Shown here one piece after another: positions 41,424-49,774 of a DNA stretch of 64,000 bases; positions within the stretch are counted from its first letter, which is position 1; every line of letters begins with the position of its first letter. The notes beneath the pieces are model-generated. The model did no database searches, had not been told where the DNA came from, and saw only the letters and a program-made list of their open reading frames with translations. The DNA is taken from assembly GCA_016291495.1 (NCBI GenBank), contig JAEEXI010000001.1, positions 306,313 through 370,312 of the forward strand. The letters are read 5' to 3'. Source of the stretch: Prevotella sp. (GTDB lineage Bacteria; Bacteroidota; Bacteroidia; Bacteroidales; Bacteroidaceae). The position numbers were made by a program, and so were the translations under genes.

Positions 41424-42689
41424 CTATTCCCAATCCTCATCATCTTCAAATGCAATATTCCAAATGGTACAGCAGTACTTTACAAAGGGAGCTGGCATAG
41501 CACCAATCTTGTTGATAGCATCATTGAAGGCTCCCTCAACACTGGTGTTAACATTCTGTGAGCCAACACTTGCAAAAAAGCTGTGGAAACAAGCATTAGA
41601 AGCACTGCCAGAGGTGCTTCCGAACCATACGTTACGGATTGAACGGATGTTGTCCTGGAAGTCTGTGATGGAGTTGTAGCTATAAGGGGACTCTACATAG
41701 GAAACGTCGCCAGCAGCGAAAGGATTGGCAATCTTTGCAGTACCTACCTCATTGGCAATACCTACGCAGGAGCCCTCGTCGTCGCTCAGTATTTGGGCAA
41801 TGGCAGCCTTGAGTGACTTAAACGTACTCTTACTATTGATGCCCGCACCAACTAAGTTCTCACTATAACTAAGACCTGCCTCTGTGGTATAGTCTAGTCC
41901 TGCATTTTTGACAACAGCCAGTCGGCTGGCATTCTTTGAGGTCTCTCCTTCCCAAGCCACCTGCAGCTGGAAACAGCGTTGTTTCAGCAGGGTACAAATC
42001 TTTTGTGCATACTCAAGTTCCTGAGCACCTGTAATCTTTTCGAAATTTTTATAGGTATCATTGCCTTGGAATTCTGCAACCTTGCGGGGTTGACCGTTGC
42101 GGAAAAGAATGAATTCAAGTGCATGGAAACCAAGGATGGTCGCATCGTCCAACATCTCTTCATCCATACCGTTATTGAAATAGTTCAGCAACAATGTTCT
42201 GTTCAGAGGCCAAGAGTCAATGGTCGGGTCAATGTCGAAGTCAGAGGCTGCACCCATAAGGAATGCTTCTGAGCGCTCCCAATGCTGGCGGGCTGCTTTG
42301 AAGTCTGCACAAGCCTTATCGATTTGTGTCTGTGTAATCGTATTGACAGTCAGACCGTTCAAAGTTTTTTCAAGATTTTCCACATCGTCAGCCAAATCCG
42401 TGTATGTTGGAATAATCACGTTGGAAGCCAAATTCTTAAGAACGTCATAAAGGTACTTCTCCTGCTCATCGTTCAATTCAGATGAGGCTATAGTAGTATA
42501 GGCAGCCTCAAAATTAGTGACCACATTTGTACAGGCATCAATGGCTGCGTTTCCATAGCTCCTGTCCTTATACTTGTTGTCATTTCCTCCACCTCTACCA
42601 GTTGTGTCATCATCACCGCAGGCAGTGAAAGTCATACTCAAGGTAAATACTGTTGCAAATAACAACGCATAATTAAAAATCTTTTTCAT
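41424..42689 (-). CDS. Imelysin family lipoprotein (iron-regulated protein A type)
   Basis: The 421 residues have a lipobox (MTFTACGDDD) and an acidic tail after it. The imelysin GxHxxE motif is at 187-192 (GFHALEF), with the paired helical bundle around it (HWERSEAFLMGAASDFDIDP, PLNRTLLLNYFNNG). Family members such as EfeO-related proteins and IrpA are linked to iron or haem uptake. The name suggests a protease, but the catalytic evidence is weak. The adjacent porin and di-haem protein make an envelope metal or redox function likely. Confidence 0.93.
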   Translation of the reverse strand: MKKIFNYALLFATVFTLSMTFTACGDDDTTGRGGGNDNKYKDRSYGNAAIDACTNVVTNFEAAYTTIASSELNDEQEKYLYDVLKNLASNVIIPTYTDLADDVENLEKTLNGLTVNTITQTQIDKACADFKAARQHWERSEAFLMGAASDFDIDPTIDSWPLNRTLLLNYFNNGMDEEMLDDATILGFHALEFILFRNGQPRKVAEFQGNDTYKNFEKITGAQELEYAQKICTLLKQRCFQLQVAWEGETSKNASRLAVVKNAGLDYTTEAGLSYSENLVGAGINSKSTFKSLKAAIAQILSDDEGSCVGIANEVGTAKIANPFAAGDVSYVESPYSYNSITDFQDNIRSIRNVWFGSTSGSASNACFHSFFASVGSQNVNTSVEGAFNDAINKIGAMPAPFVKYCCTIWNIAFEDDEDWE

Positions 42690-42712
42690 TTTCTTTTCTA
42701 TTTATTTATAAG

Positions 42713-44104
42713 TTACATTGTTTTCTTTTTCAATTCATCAATCTGCTGTTGCAGTTCGTTGATGCGCTTGTTCAGTTGCTCTACGTCATACTGCTCCTGC
42801 TGTGCCAGTTTCTTGTGGCCAAAGTCAAACCAACCTTCATAACCAACACCAATGTTCAGTGAGGGTTCGTCGTTATATAGTTCCTTCAGGAAACGATGAG
42901 AGTATTCAGCTTTTACCACTAACTGTTTGATGGGATAATAGTTAATTCCGAAGGCAAGGCGTTTTACCTCCGTATAGCTGTAGTCGGTACCTTTTGTCTG
43001 ACTGGCATAAGGATTGTATTGCTCATAGCGTCCGAATACATACATTTTCTGTTGGTGATCGCGCAGATATCGAATTTGTGAGAAGATGTCGTAGCCTGCC
43101 TCGATACCGATGGCATAGGCGTTTTTGCTGACAAAGGCAGAGTGTTTGTAAGGCGATTTGGAATTCAGACGGTTATAGACATATTTCAGTTGCTCTGCAT
43201 CACCAAGATAGCCATAGTCTGCTTGTCCACGGACAATCCAATTATGTGCATTATACGTGAAGTCGAAAGAGCCGACAGCCACAACACCTTTATACTCGGC
43301 ATCCACACCATTGGCGTTACGCGGATAGCTGTTGCCGATGCTATGTCCATAGTAGCCGCTGAGTCCGATACGCAGACCTGGGACGGTATAATTGTCCATA
43401 CGCAAAGCAATGCCGTATTTGTTGGCAATGTCAAACTCCAACGGTGACTTATGTCCCTTATGTATCCAACCCGTATTTGTGAAGTTATCCGCATTCAGAC
43501 CAGCTAAGAATTGTGCCTCATAACGGAAGTCCTTATAGCGCCCCCAGAAGGACACACCCGTCTGATGCCAAGTGGAAGGCATGATGGTGTTCTCGCCCTC
43601 AGGACGATAGACGGTAAAGAAGTTCAGAGGTTCGTGATGGGCATTGTTCAGTCCTACAGGAACGACGATATGTCCGGCACGGATATTTGCCCAGGGAGTA
43701 AACGACTTCTGAATCCAGAACTGTTCCAGTTCCACTTCGCCGCCTTTCTCGGTTTCCTGTTCCCATTCACCACCTTCCTCGTCTTCTTTTTCATAAGCGA
43801 TACCATTGCCGCCATGCTCGAACTCTATCTCTGTGCCAAAACTCCATCCTTTACCGAAGTCATAGCCTAAAAAGATGACGAAATGAGGAATGTCAAAACG
43901 TCCGTGACTGGGGTCGTTCTTATGCTCCTCAGGCTGACTGTATCTGCTGACGTGGTCGCTATAAAAGTTACGTGAGAAAGCGATTTCTCCATAGCCTCCT
44001 ACAGTCAGACGGTCGAAGAAACCACGTTGTTGTATACTGTCGTTTTGTGCACAGACTGTCGTCATGCAACACACTGTTACAATTAGAAATATAACTCTTT
44101 TCAT
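42713..44104 (-). CDS. Outer-membrane porin (OprO/OprP-like) with C-terminal coiled coil
   Basis: The 463 residues have a signal peptide (IFLIVTVCCMTTVCAQ) and many amphipathic strands (GYGEIAFSRNFYSD, IPHFVIFLGYDFGKGWSFGT, WANIRAGHIVVPVGLNNAHH), as in phosphate-selective-type porins. The last 30 residues (YDVEQLNKRINELQQQIDEL) form a coiled coil. In classical OprO/P relatives the coiled coil, when present, is N-terminal, so its place after the barrel is unusual. It heads the operon porin-imelysin-di-haem-CcsA-like and starts from the divergent promoter region at 44134-44226. Confidence 0.88.
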   Translation of the reverse strand: MKRVIFLIVTVCCMTTVCAQNDSIQQRGFFDRLTVGGYGEIAFSRNFYSDHVSRYSQPEEHKNDPSHGRFDIPHFVIFLGYDFGKGWSFGTEIEFEHGGNGIAYEKEDEEGGEWEQETEKGGEVELEQFWIQKSFTPWANIRAGHIVVPVGLNNAHHEPLNFFTVYRPEGENTIMPSTWHQTGVSFWGRYKDFRYEAQFLAGLNADNFTNTGWIHKGHKSPLEFDIANKYGIALRMDNYTVPGLRIGLSGYYGHSIGNSYPRNANGVDAEYKGVVAVGSFDFTYNAHNWIVRGQADYGYLGDAEQLKYVYNRLNSKSPYKHSAFVSKNAYAIGIEAGYDIFSQIRYLRDHQQKMYVFGRYEQYNPYASQTKGTDYSYTEVKRLAFGINYYPIKQLVVKAEYSHRFLKELYNDEPSLNIGVGYEGWFDFGHKKLAQQEQYDVEQLNKRINELQQQIDELKKKTM

Positions 44105-44133
44105 TTTATAAATTTATTATTTAAATTTTGCTG

Positions 44134-44226
44134 CAAAGGTACGCTATTTAGAAAATGTCTACAATACCTAAAAATGATGAATTTGTCTGAAACTATTGTG
44201 TAAGTCATACAAAAGCAGTAATTTTG
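44134..44226. promoter_or_regulatory. Divergent promoters with central dyad (porin operon / hemerythrin regulator)
   Basis: Minus-strand box TACCTTTG (44134-44141) faces the porin operon and plus-strand TAATTTTG (44219-44226) faces the regulator. Each has ATTG exactly 20 bases upstream (44162-44165 and 44195-44198). Those -33 elements are the halves of an inverted repeat TACAATA (44160-44166) / TATTGTG (44194-44200). A factor bound across this dyad would affect both promoters. Confidence 0.5.
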
Positions 44227-44257
44227 CATCGTCAAAATATTAATTAGGTATAAGGGT

Positions 44258-45217
44258 ATGAAGAATTTGAAGATGTATGAGGCCACTGATAAGATGATAA
44301 CGCTTATCAAGGATAACTATAACCTGTTGCAGGCATTGGGGAGTTTTGGTATCAAACTGGGCTTTGGTGACAAGACTGTCCGTGAGACCTGCGAACTAAA
44401 CCGTGTAGATACCTATACCTTCTTAGCGGTGGTGAACTTCACGATGAACGGCTATACCAACTACGATGAGGATAGTCAGATAGATATCCGTACGTTGCTT
44501 CGTTATTTAGAGGCCAGTCATACCTATTTCCTCGATTATCAGTTGCCGTCCATCCGCAGACAACTGGCAGAGAGTTTCAATGAACAGGACTCTTTAGGAC
44601 ATCTTATCATGAAGTTCTACGACGGCTATGCCCGTGAGATACAACGCCATATGAAGTATGAGGAGAAGACACTCTTCCCCTATGTCACTGCCTTGTTAGA
44701 TGGTCGTCCCATGAACAACTATAATGTGGAGACATTCTCCAAACATCATGAGGCAACGGATAAGGCTTTGCGAGAGTTGAAACTCATGATTATTAAGTAT
44801 CTGCCCTCTGACCCACAAAGCAATAATAAACTGACAGCGACACTCTATGATATCTATAATAATGAGGAATGGTTGATGCAACATGCTGAGGTGGAGGATC
44901 ATATCTTCGTACCTGCCATCCGTCGTTTGGAAGAGGAGACGAAACAGAACGATGTGACGAAGAATATCTCTACGATGGTGTTCAAAAACGGACAGGATGC
45001 CAACGAGACGCTCTCCGATCGTGAGCGTGACGTCATTATTGCCTTGGTACAGGGCATGTCCAACAAAGAGATTGCCGACCATCTCTGTATCTCCGTCAAT
45101 ACCGTTATCACCCATCGCCGCAACATTGCGCGCAAACTACAGATACACTCTCCTGCAGGTCTTACCATCTATGCCATCGTGAATGGCCTCGTGGATATCT
45201 CAAGCGTAAAGTTATAA
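44258..45217 (+). CDS. Hemerythrin-like domain fused to LuxR-type helix-turn-helix regulator
   Basis: The 319 residues begin with a segment like the N-terminus of RIC/YtfE proteins (about 8-50, YNLLQALGSFGIKLGFGDKT). A hemerythrin-like four-helix bundle follows (about 75-225) with candidate iron ligands His88, His115, His131/Glu135 (HMKYEE), His163-164 (SKHHEA) and His209/Glu213 (HAEVED). Residues 250-319 are a LuxR/GerE helix-turn-helix (SDRERDVIIALVQGMSNKEI, CISVNTVITHRRNIARKL). It would sense oxygen, NO or iron status and bind DNA. It is divergent from the porin-imelysin-cytochrome operon, its most likely target. Confidence 0.88.
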   Translation: MKNLKMYEATDKMITLIKDNYNLLQALGSFGIKLGFGDKTVRETCELNRVDTYTFLAVVNFTMNGYTNYDEDSQIDIRTLLRYLEASHTYFLDYQLPSIRRQLAESFNEQDSLGHLIMKFYDGYAREIQRHMKYEEKTLFPYVTALLDGRPMNNYNVETFSKHHEATDKALRELKLMIIKYLPSDPQSNNKLTATLYDIYNNEEWLMQHAEVEDHIFVPAIRRLEEETKQNDVTKNISTMVFKNGQDANETLSDRERDVIIALVQGMSNKEIADHLCISVNTVITHRRNIARKLQIHSPAGLTIYAIVNGLVDISSVKL

Positions 45218-45220
45218 AAT

Positions 45221-46291
45221 TCAGAAGTATTTCGTAATCTTTGCGTTCTGGAAGTTATTCATCTCGTTCATCATCCGGACAGCGGAATCAATGATGGGGA
45301 ATGCGCATAAGGCACCTGTTCCCTCGCCTAATCGCAGTCCTAAATGCAACAAGGGACGTGCATCCACCATGTCAAGCATCATCTTGTGACCACTCTCGTC
45401 GCCACAATGGGTGAAAATCATGTAGTCTTGAGAGGCAGGATAGAGCCGGATAGCGGCCAATGCGCAGGCCGTCATAATAAATCCGTCGACTAATATAACA
45501 AGGTGTTGCTCTGCAGCGCGCAGCATAGCGCCAATCGCCGTAATCATTTCGAAACCACCGAAATATGAAAGGGGGCTGAGGGCTGAGGGCTGAGGTATGG
45601 CAGTGCGATAGTTTTTGAGAGCCTTCGAAAGGACATCATATTTATGACGAATACCATCGTTATTAAGACCAGCGCCAGCACCAATGCAGTCCTTCAACGG
45701 AATATCACCAAACAGACTCATCCAGATGCTCGAAGGTGATGTATTGCCAATACCCATTTCTCCAATGCAAAGGATGCGACAACCCTCTGCGATGCAATCA
45801 TCCACAAGGTCACAGCCTACTTGAATGGCCTGATTAAATTCCTCCTCACTCATAGCGGGTTCATAGAGGAAGTTCTTCGTACCTCGCGTAATCTTCCTAT
45901 CGATAATCGGTAATCTTTCACCTATCACCTCTGACCTCTCACAACTAAAATCGTAATCAACACCCACATCCACAACACGCAGTTTAAAACCATGCTGGCG
46001 ACAAAACATATTGACGCCACCACCGCCACGAGTGAAGTTAATCATCTGTTGCCAGGTGACTTCACGGGGAGATACACTCACGCCCTCGCGTTCAATACCA
46101 TGATCGCCACCCAAAAGCAGATGACAAGGATGTGCTAACGAAGGCTCTAACGTCTGCTGAATCAGACACACCTGCATGGCTAGCTCTTCCAATCGCCCTA
46201 ACGAACCCTTGGGCTTGTTCAGATTATCAATCTTTGCTAGTATCGCTGCCTGCATCGAGCGGTCTACAGGATGAATGTCGAATGTCTTCAT
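45221..46291 (-). CDS. cobT: Nicotinate-nucleotide:dimethylbenzimidazole phosphoribosyltransferase
   Basis: The enzyme activates the lower-ligand base to alpha-ribazole phosphate for cobalamin nucleotide-loop assembly. The 356 residues include LNKPKGSLGRLEELA, LLLGGDHGIEREGVS, the diagnostic GEMGIGNTSPSS and the C-terminal LRLGEGTGALCAFPI with the catalytic glutamate. Two stretches are encoded by heptamer arrays: PQPSALSPLS (45573-45593) and SCERSEVIGER (45911-45945). It overlaps cobU by ATGA and ends 3 bases from the convergent regulator gene, with no terminator visible. Confidence 0.96.
   Translation of the reverse strand: MKTFDIHPVDRSMQAAILAKIDNLNKPKGSLGRLEELAMQVCLIQQTLEPSLAHPCHLLLGGDHGIEREGVSVSPREVTWQQMINFTRGGGGVNMFCRQHGFKLRVVDVGVDYDFSCERSEVIGERLPIIDRKITRGTKNFLYEPAMSEEEFNQAIQVGCDLVDDCIAEGCRILCIGEMGIGNTSPSSIWMSLFGDIPLKDCIGAGAGLNNDGIRHKYDVLSKALKNYRTAIPQPSALSPLSYFGGFEMITAIGAMLRAAEQHLVILVDGFIMTACALAAIRLYPASQDYMIFTHCGDESGHKMMLDMVDARPLLHLGLRLGEGTGALCAFPIIDSAVRMMNEMNNFQNAKITKYF
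45573..45593. repeat. Intragenic heptamer array in cobT (1)
   Basis: Three identical units GGGCTGA (21 bp) followed by a degenerate GGTATGG. The coding strand gives QPSALSPLS. A 21-bp length keeps the reading frame. Confidence 0.7.
45911..45945. repeat. Intragenic heptamer array in cobT (2)
   Basis: Words TAATCTT, TCACCTA, TCACCTC, TGACCTC, TCACAAC. The coding strand gives SCERSEVIGERL. Confidence 0.6.
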
Positions 46292-46797
46292 TTTACCTTA
46301 ACTTCTATTCCTGATACCATCAGTATCACTTCATCGGCCTTCTGCGCAATATATTGGTTCATCCAACCTTGTAGGTCAGTAAACTTGCGCTGGAGGATAT
46401 TTTCGCTGACACCACCCAAACCAATTTCATTCGTCACAAAGATATAGGTAGCATCATGGTCTGTAAACTGATTGAATTCTGCTTTCGCCAGTTCTAACGA
46501 TTTGTCGACGTTTGAGTCATTGGTGAAGAAAAAGTTCGTGAGCCACAACGTCACACAGTCGATAACTACCACACGACCTGTCAGATTGTGACGGCTTAGA
46601 AACATCTCCTCCTCGATGTTCGTCCACTGAGGGCCGCGTCGCTCTTGGTGACGATGGACGCGTTCACGGAACTCGTCGTCCCACACTTTGGCAGTAGCCA
46701 CATAGACGGGACAGTCCGATAGGCTTAATGCCAGTTCTTCTGCTTTTGTACTTTTGCCAGAGCGTTGGCCGCCAGTAATTAAAATAATCTTTTTCAT
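46288..46797 (-). CDS. cobU: Adenosylcobinamide kinase / guanylyltransferase
   Basis: The bifunctional enzyme phosphorylates and then GMP-activates adenosylcobinamide. The start at 46797 (MKKIILITGGQRSGKSTKAE) gives about 169 residues and an ATGA overlap with the cobS stop. A longer frame to 46854 would overlap cobS by 61 bases. The P-loop GGQRSGKS, the base-recognition VIDCVTLWLTNFF and the guanylated-His region (RVHRHQERRGPQW) are present. Confidence 0.95.
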   Translation of the reverse strand: MKKIILITGGQRSGKSTKAEELALSLSDCPVYVATAKVWDDEFRERVHRHQERRGPQWTNIEEEMFLSRHNLTGRVVVIDCVTLWLTNFFFTNDSNVDKSLELAKAEFNQFTDHDATYIFVTNEIGLGGVSENILQRKFTDLQGWMNQYIAQKADEVILMVSGIEVKVK

Positions 46798-47573
46798 AGG
46801 GCACAAACAACTAAATAAACTGCCAGTTCTACCAACAGGCACACCGCTCCACAACAGTCACCCGTATAGCCGCGGAGGTTGTTCCAAATAAGCAGGTAGA
46901 GGAAATACATCACGATGCAAGGTAGGAAGATGACCAGTTCCCAAGGCAGCCCCGTATACCATAGATATAACCCCATCGGCAACAGTCCTTGTATGGCGAG
47001 GCTGGCGCCAGCACGCCAGTCCATCTTGCGATAGACGGTCTTTGCCTTCGCGTCTTCCTCACGTCGGGCGTATGGCATCATCATGATGAGCTGTGCCGTC
47101 ACCATGCGGGCATAAGGTGATGCCGCAAGAATGGTCAGTGCAGCCATCGTGGAGGACATTGACAGGAGCGTTGTCACTAATATAAGATGGTAAAGGATGA
47201 GTCCGATGACACCATACGTGCCAATGTGCGAGTCTTTCATGATGGTGAGGATGTGCTCGCGGTCAGAGCCTCCGCCTCCAAAGCCATCAAGGAAGTCCGC
47301 CAGTCCGTCTTCATGTAAAGCGCCTGTCACGAGCAGCCTGACCGCAATAGCCAACAGCACTGCCACCATGTAAGGCAGATACATGCTGCCCACCCATAGC
47401 GTTGCAGCCATTAGCCCACCCGTGAACCATCCCGTTAGCGGCCAGTGCTCCACCACCGTCTTATAACACTCCTGCGTTGGTTGGTGCAGTCGCCAGAAAG
47501 GCAGTCGTGTAAAAAAAATGAACGCTGCCCAAATGCGGTCGTACCATCTCGTTTGGTCAATACTCGTTTCCAT
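46794..47573 (-). CDS. cobS: Adenosylcobinamide-GDP ribazoletransferase (cobalamin synthase)
   Basis: This inner-membrane enzyme joins adenosylcobinamide-GDP with alpha-ribazole or its phosphate. The 259 residues have several helices, with AAFIFFTRLPFW near the start and the acidic HEDGLADFLDGFGGGGSDRE, the metal-binding signature, plus MKDSHIGTYGVIGLIL. It lies 23 bases downstream of the HAD gene and overlaps cobU by 4 bases. Confidence 0.96.
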   Translation of the reverse strand: METSIDQTRWYDRIWAAFIFFTRLPFWRLHQPTQECYKTVVEHWPLTGWFTGGLMAATLWVGSMYLPYMVAVLLAIAVRLLVTGALHEDGLADFLDGFGGGGSDREHILTIMKDSHIGTYGVIGLILYHLILVTTLLSMSSTMAALTILAASPYARMVTAQLIMMMPYARREEDAKAKTVYRKMDWRAGASLAIQGLLPMGLYLWYTGLPWELVIFLPCIVMYFLYLLIWNNLRGYTGDCCGAVCLLVELAVYLVVCAL

Positions 47574-47596
47574 ATCTCCTTAGCATCCCTTTTATT

Positions 47597-48322
47597 TTAC
47601 AATATCGCCATGATTTCCGACAATGTGTTAACTATGTAATTCGGAGCCAGCGCATCGTCAAAGGTCTTCACTCCCCAGCGGTTGAAGAGCATGGCGTCGA
47701 TGCCCGCGTTCAGAGCCCCTTGGATGTCAGTTTGTAGGTTGTCACCAATCATCAGCGTCTTATTCCTATCGGCTCCCGACTGCCGTAAGGCATACTCGAA
47801 ATATTCTCGTGACGGCTTATTGACACCTGCATCCTCGCTAAGGATGATTGTATCGAAGTAGTCGCGCAATCCACATGCTGCCAACTTCTTGTATTGAACC
47901 TCATGAAAGCCGTTGCTGCACATGTGTATCCGATATCCTTTGCCCTTTAAGTATTCCATCAATTCGTGGGCACCTTTTACCACTCCGGGTTTCGAAGAGC
48001 AGAAGTCAAGGAACCTGTCACTCATCTCCAGACAAAACTGTTCTGTGATATCAATACCACTGCCTGCACTTAACGGACGGCGGAAACGTTCCACAATCAG
48101 GTACGCCCGATCAATTACGCCACGGGAATAACGCCCCCACAAGTCAATGTTCGCTGCCCAATAGGCATCGTAGAATACTTGCGGACTATCGAAATAACGT
48201 TCCAAATGGAAAGCCTCATAAGTTTCGCTCAAGGCTACTACGGCATTGCCATAAGTGTCGTAGAGCGTATCGTCAAAATCGACAAACAGATCAGCGTATT
48301 TCAGCCTATTACTCATCATCAA
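47597..48322 (-). CDS. HAD phosphatase, YjjG-like, first gene of the cobSUT operon
   Basis: The 241 residues are a HAD-superfamily hydrolase with motif I DLFVDFDDTLYDT, a helical cap (about 20-100), motif II CSNGF, motif III in EDAGVNKPSREYF and motif IV IGDNLQTDIQGALNAGID. It is closest in style to the YjjG pyrimidine-nucleotidase group. Its position ahead of cobS-cobU-cobT, with no CobC-type alpha-ribazole phosphatase in sight, raises the possibility that it dephosphorylates alpha-ribazole or cobalamin phosphate. That is inference; house-cleaning nucleotidase activity is the default. Confidence 0.88.
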   Translation of the reverse strand: MMMSNRLKYADLFVDFDDTLYDTYGNAVVALSETYEAFHLERYFDSPQVFYDAYWAANIDLWGRYSRGVIDRAYLIVERFRRPLSAGSGIDITEQFCLEMSDRFLDFCSSKPGVVKGAHELMEYLKGKGYRIHMCSNGFHEVQYKKLAACGLRDYFDTIILSEDAGVNKPSREYFEYALRQSGADRNKTLMIGDNLQTDIQGALNAGIDAMLFNRWGVKTFDDALAPNYIVNTLSEIMAIL

Positions 48323-48336
48323 CTAGTTTACGTCGT

Positions 48337-48367
48337 CAAAAATACAAACAATTCTTGAAACGGCAAA
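48337..48367 (-). promoter_or_regulatory. Promoter of the HAD-cobSUT operon
   Basis: On the minus strand TTTG (48364-48367), 19 bases, TATTTTTG (48337-48344). This is a full two-part Bacteroidota promoter 15 bases before the start codon. No cobalamin riboswitch fits in the short leader. Confidence 0.7.
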
Positions 48368-48531
48368 ACTTTTCGATAGATTTTAAGGATGAAAAAGCCG
48401 ACAAATATATGATGCTTTCCACCTATCCACTATAGATGGTTGATATTTCTTTGAAAATGTCCATTTATTTAAAAAATGTATAATAAAACGACTTTTGCGA
48501 AAAAGAACGTCGATTTTAGGCAAAAAATGTG

Positions 48532-48539
48532 TAATTTTG
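48532..48539 (+). promoter_or_regulatory. -7 box for the lipid/polyene-like cluster
   Basis: TAATTTTG-CAAG matches TAnnTTTG, 66 bases before the first cluster gene. A short frame (48570-48608, MTPLEYRKGGMR) lies between and its stop overlaps the GTG start of the next gene, so translational coupling is possible. Confidence 0.45.
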
Positions 48540-48604
48540 CAAGCTGAAAACGTATATTGAGTAATAGGTATGACCCCGTTGGAATATAGGAAAGGAGGCA
48601 TGAG

Positions 48605-49747
48605 GTGACAGAACATGTAGAGATTGTCAAGGTTGGAACCAATCGCCAGATGAATGATTTTGTCAATGTTGCAAAGTCTATTTACTGCGGAAAAGAGCAA
48701 TATGTACCCGACCTGGACAGTGATATTCGTAACCTTTTCAATCCCAAGAAAAACCCGGGTATGAAGTTTTCTGTCATCCAGCCTTTTGTGGCCTATCGTC
48801 ATGAAACACCTGTTGGTCGTATCGTCGGCATTGTCAACAAGAAGGCCAATGAGCATTGGAAAAGGAAGAATGTACGTTTTTCGATGATAGAGTTCATTGA
48901 TGATATTGAAGTGTCGCGAGCTTTGATTGAGACTGTCAGCCAATGGGGGCAGGCACAGGGAATGGATACGCTGCAAGGACCGTTGGGTATCACCGACTTC
49001 GACAAGGAGGGTATGCTCGTGGAGGACTTCCATCTGACGGGTTCCATCAATACTATCTACAACCCTGACTACTACCCTCGCCATATGGAGGCATTGGGCC
49101 TGGAGAAGGAGGTGGACTGGGTGCAGATTCGCATCAATGTGCCAAAGGAGATTCCTGCCCGTTACCAGCGCGTAGCGCAGTACTGCAGGGAACAGATGGG
49201 GTTGAGGGTCATCAAACTGACTGACGATATGATTTGTCACAAGAGCTATGGCAAGAAGGTTTTCGACTTGTTGAACGAGGCCTACGAGCCGTTGTTCGGA
49301 TTTAGCAAGCTCTCGGACGAGCAGGTCAACCAATTCCTGAAAAAATATATGCCTGTGGTTGACAAACGGCTGATACCCGTTATCGTTGATGAAAAAGACG
49401 ACGTGGTGGGTGTGGCTATCACGATGGGCAGCCTTTCGCAGGCCATGCGAAAGGCTGGTGGCAGTTTTTGGCCTCTGGGTTGGTATCACCTGCTGAAGGC
49501 GTTGAAGTGGAAACACGAGGACAATGCAGAGATGCTATTGATTGCCGTTCGTCCTGACTTGCAGGGCTTTGGAGTGAATGCGTTGTTCTTTGAAGACCTA
49601 ATACCTATATATAATAAGTATGGGTTCCGCTGGGCAGAGACAGGTCCCCAGCTGGAAGACAACGTGCGAGAACTGTCACAGTGGAAGCCTCTGAACCCGG
49701 AGATTGTTAAACGCCGCAGATGCTTTTGTAAGAAATTGAAAGATTAA
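48605..49747 (+). CDS. GNAT-fold acyltransferase-like protein (YghO-like), first gene of the cluster
   Basis: The 380 residues resemble large two-lobe GNAT proteins. The first half has VVEDFHLTGSINTIYNPDYY-like sequence. The second has the GNAT core VVGVAITMGSLSQAMR, then an acyl-CoA loop RPDLQGFGVNALFFEDLIPI and a closing KYGFRWAETGPQLEDN. The start is GTG at 48605, with AAAGGAGG 6 bases before. It may move an acyl group from CoA or ACP to an amine or hydroxyl on the cluster product. A 377-codon frame on the opposite strand is a shadow. Confidence 0.7.
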   Translation: MTEHVEIVKVGTNRQMNDFVNVAKSIYCGKEQYVPDLDSDIRNLFNPKKNPGMKFSVIQPFVAYRHETPVGRIVGIVNKKANEHWKRKNVRFSMIEFIDDIEVSRALIETVSQWGQAQGMDTLQGPLGITDFDKEGMLVEDFHLTGSINTIYNPDYYPRHMEALGLEKEVDWVQIRINVPKEIPARYQRVAQYCREQMGLRVIKLTDDMICHKSYGKKVFDLLNEAYEPLFGFSKLSDEQVNQFLKKYMPVVDKRLIPVIVDEKDDVVGVAITMGSLSQAMRKAGGSFWPLGWYHLLKALKWKHEDNAEMLLIAVRPDLQGFGVNALFFEDLIPIYNKYGFRWAETGPQLEDNVRELSQWKPLNPEIVKRRRCFCKKLKD

Positions 49748-49774
49748 AGAATTGAAGTTTTATAATAAGAGGAT

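Noticed and set aside
41424..42689. Imelysin as an active peptidase
   Set aside because: The family keeps a GxHxxE motif, but structures and context point to metal or haem binding. Nothing in the sequence supports proteolysis.
48323..48604. Cobalamin riboswitch for the cob operon
   Set aside because: The promoter lies 15 bases from the start codon and no B12-box-like core is present here, upstream of the CbiJ-CbiD gene, or before the BtuF-like gene.
48383..49516. 377-codon minus-strand frame
   Set aside because: It lies antisense to the well-supported GNAT-like gene, has no family signature, and is rich in residues typical of reversed codons.
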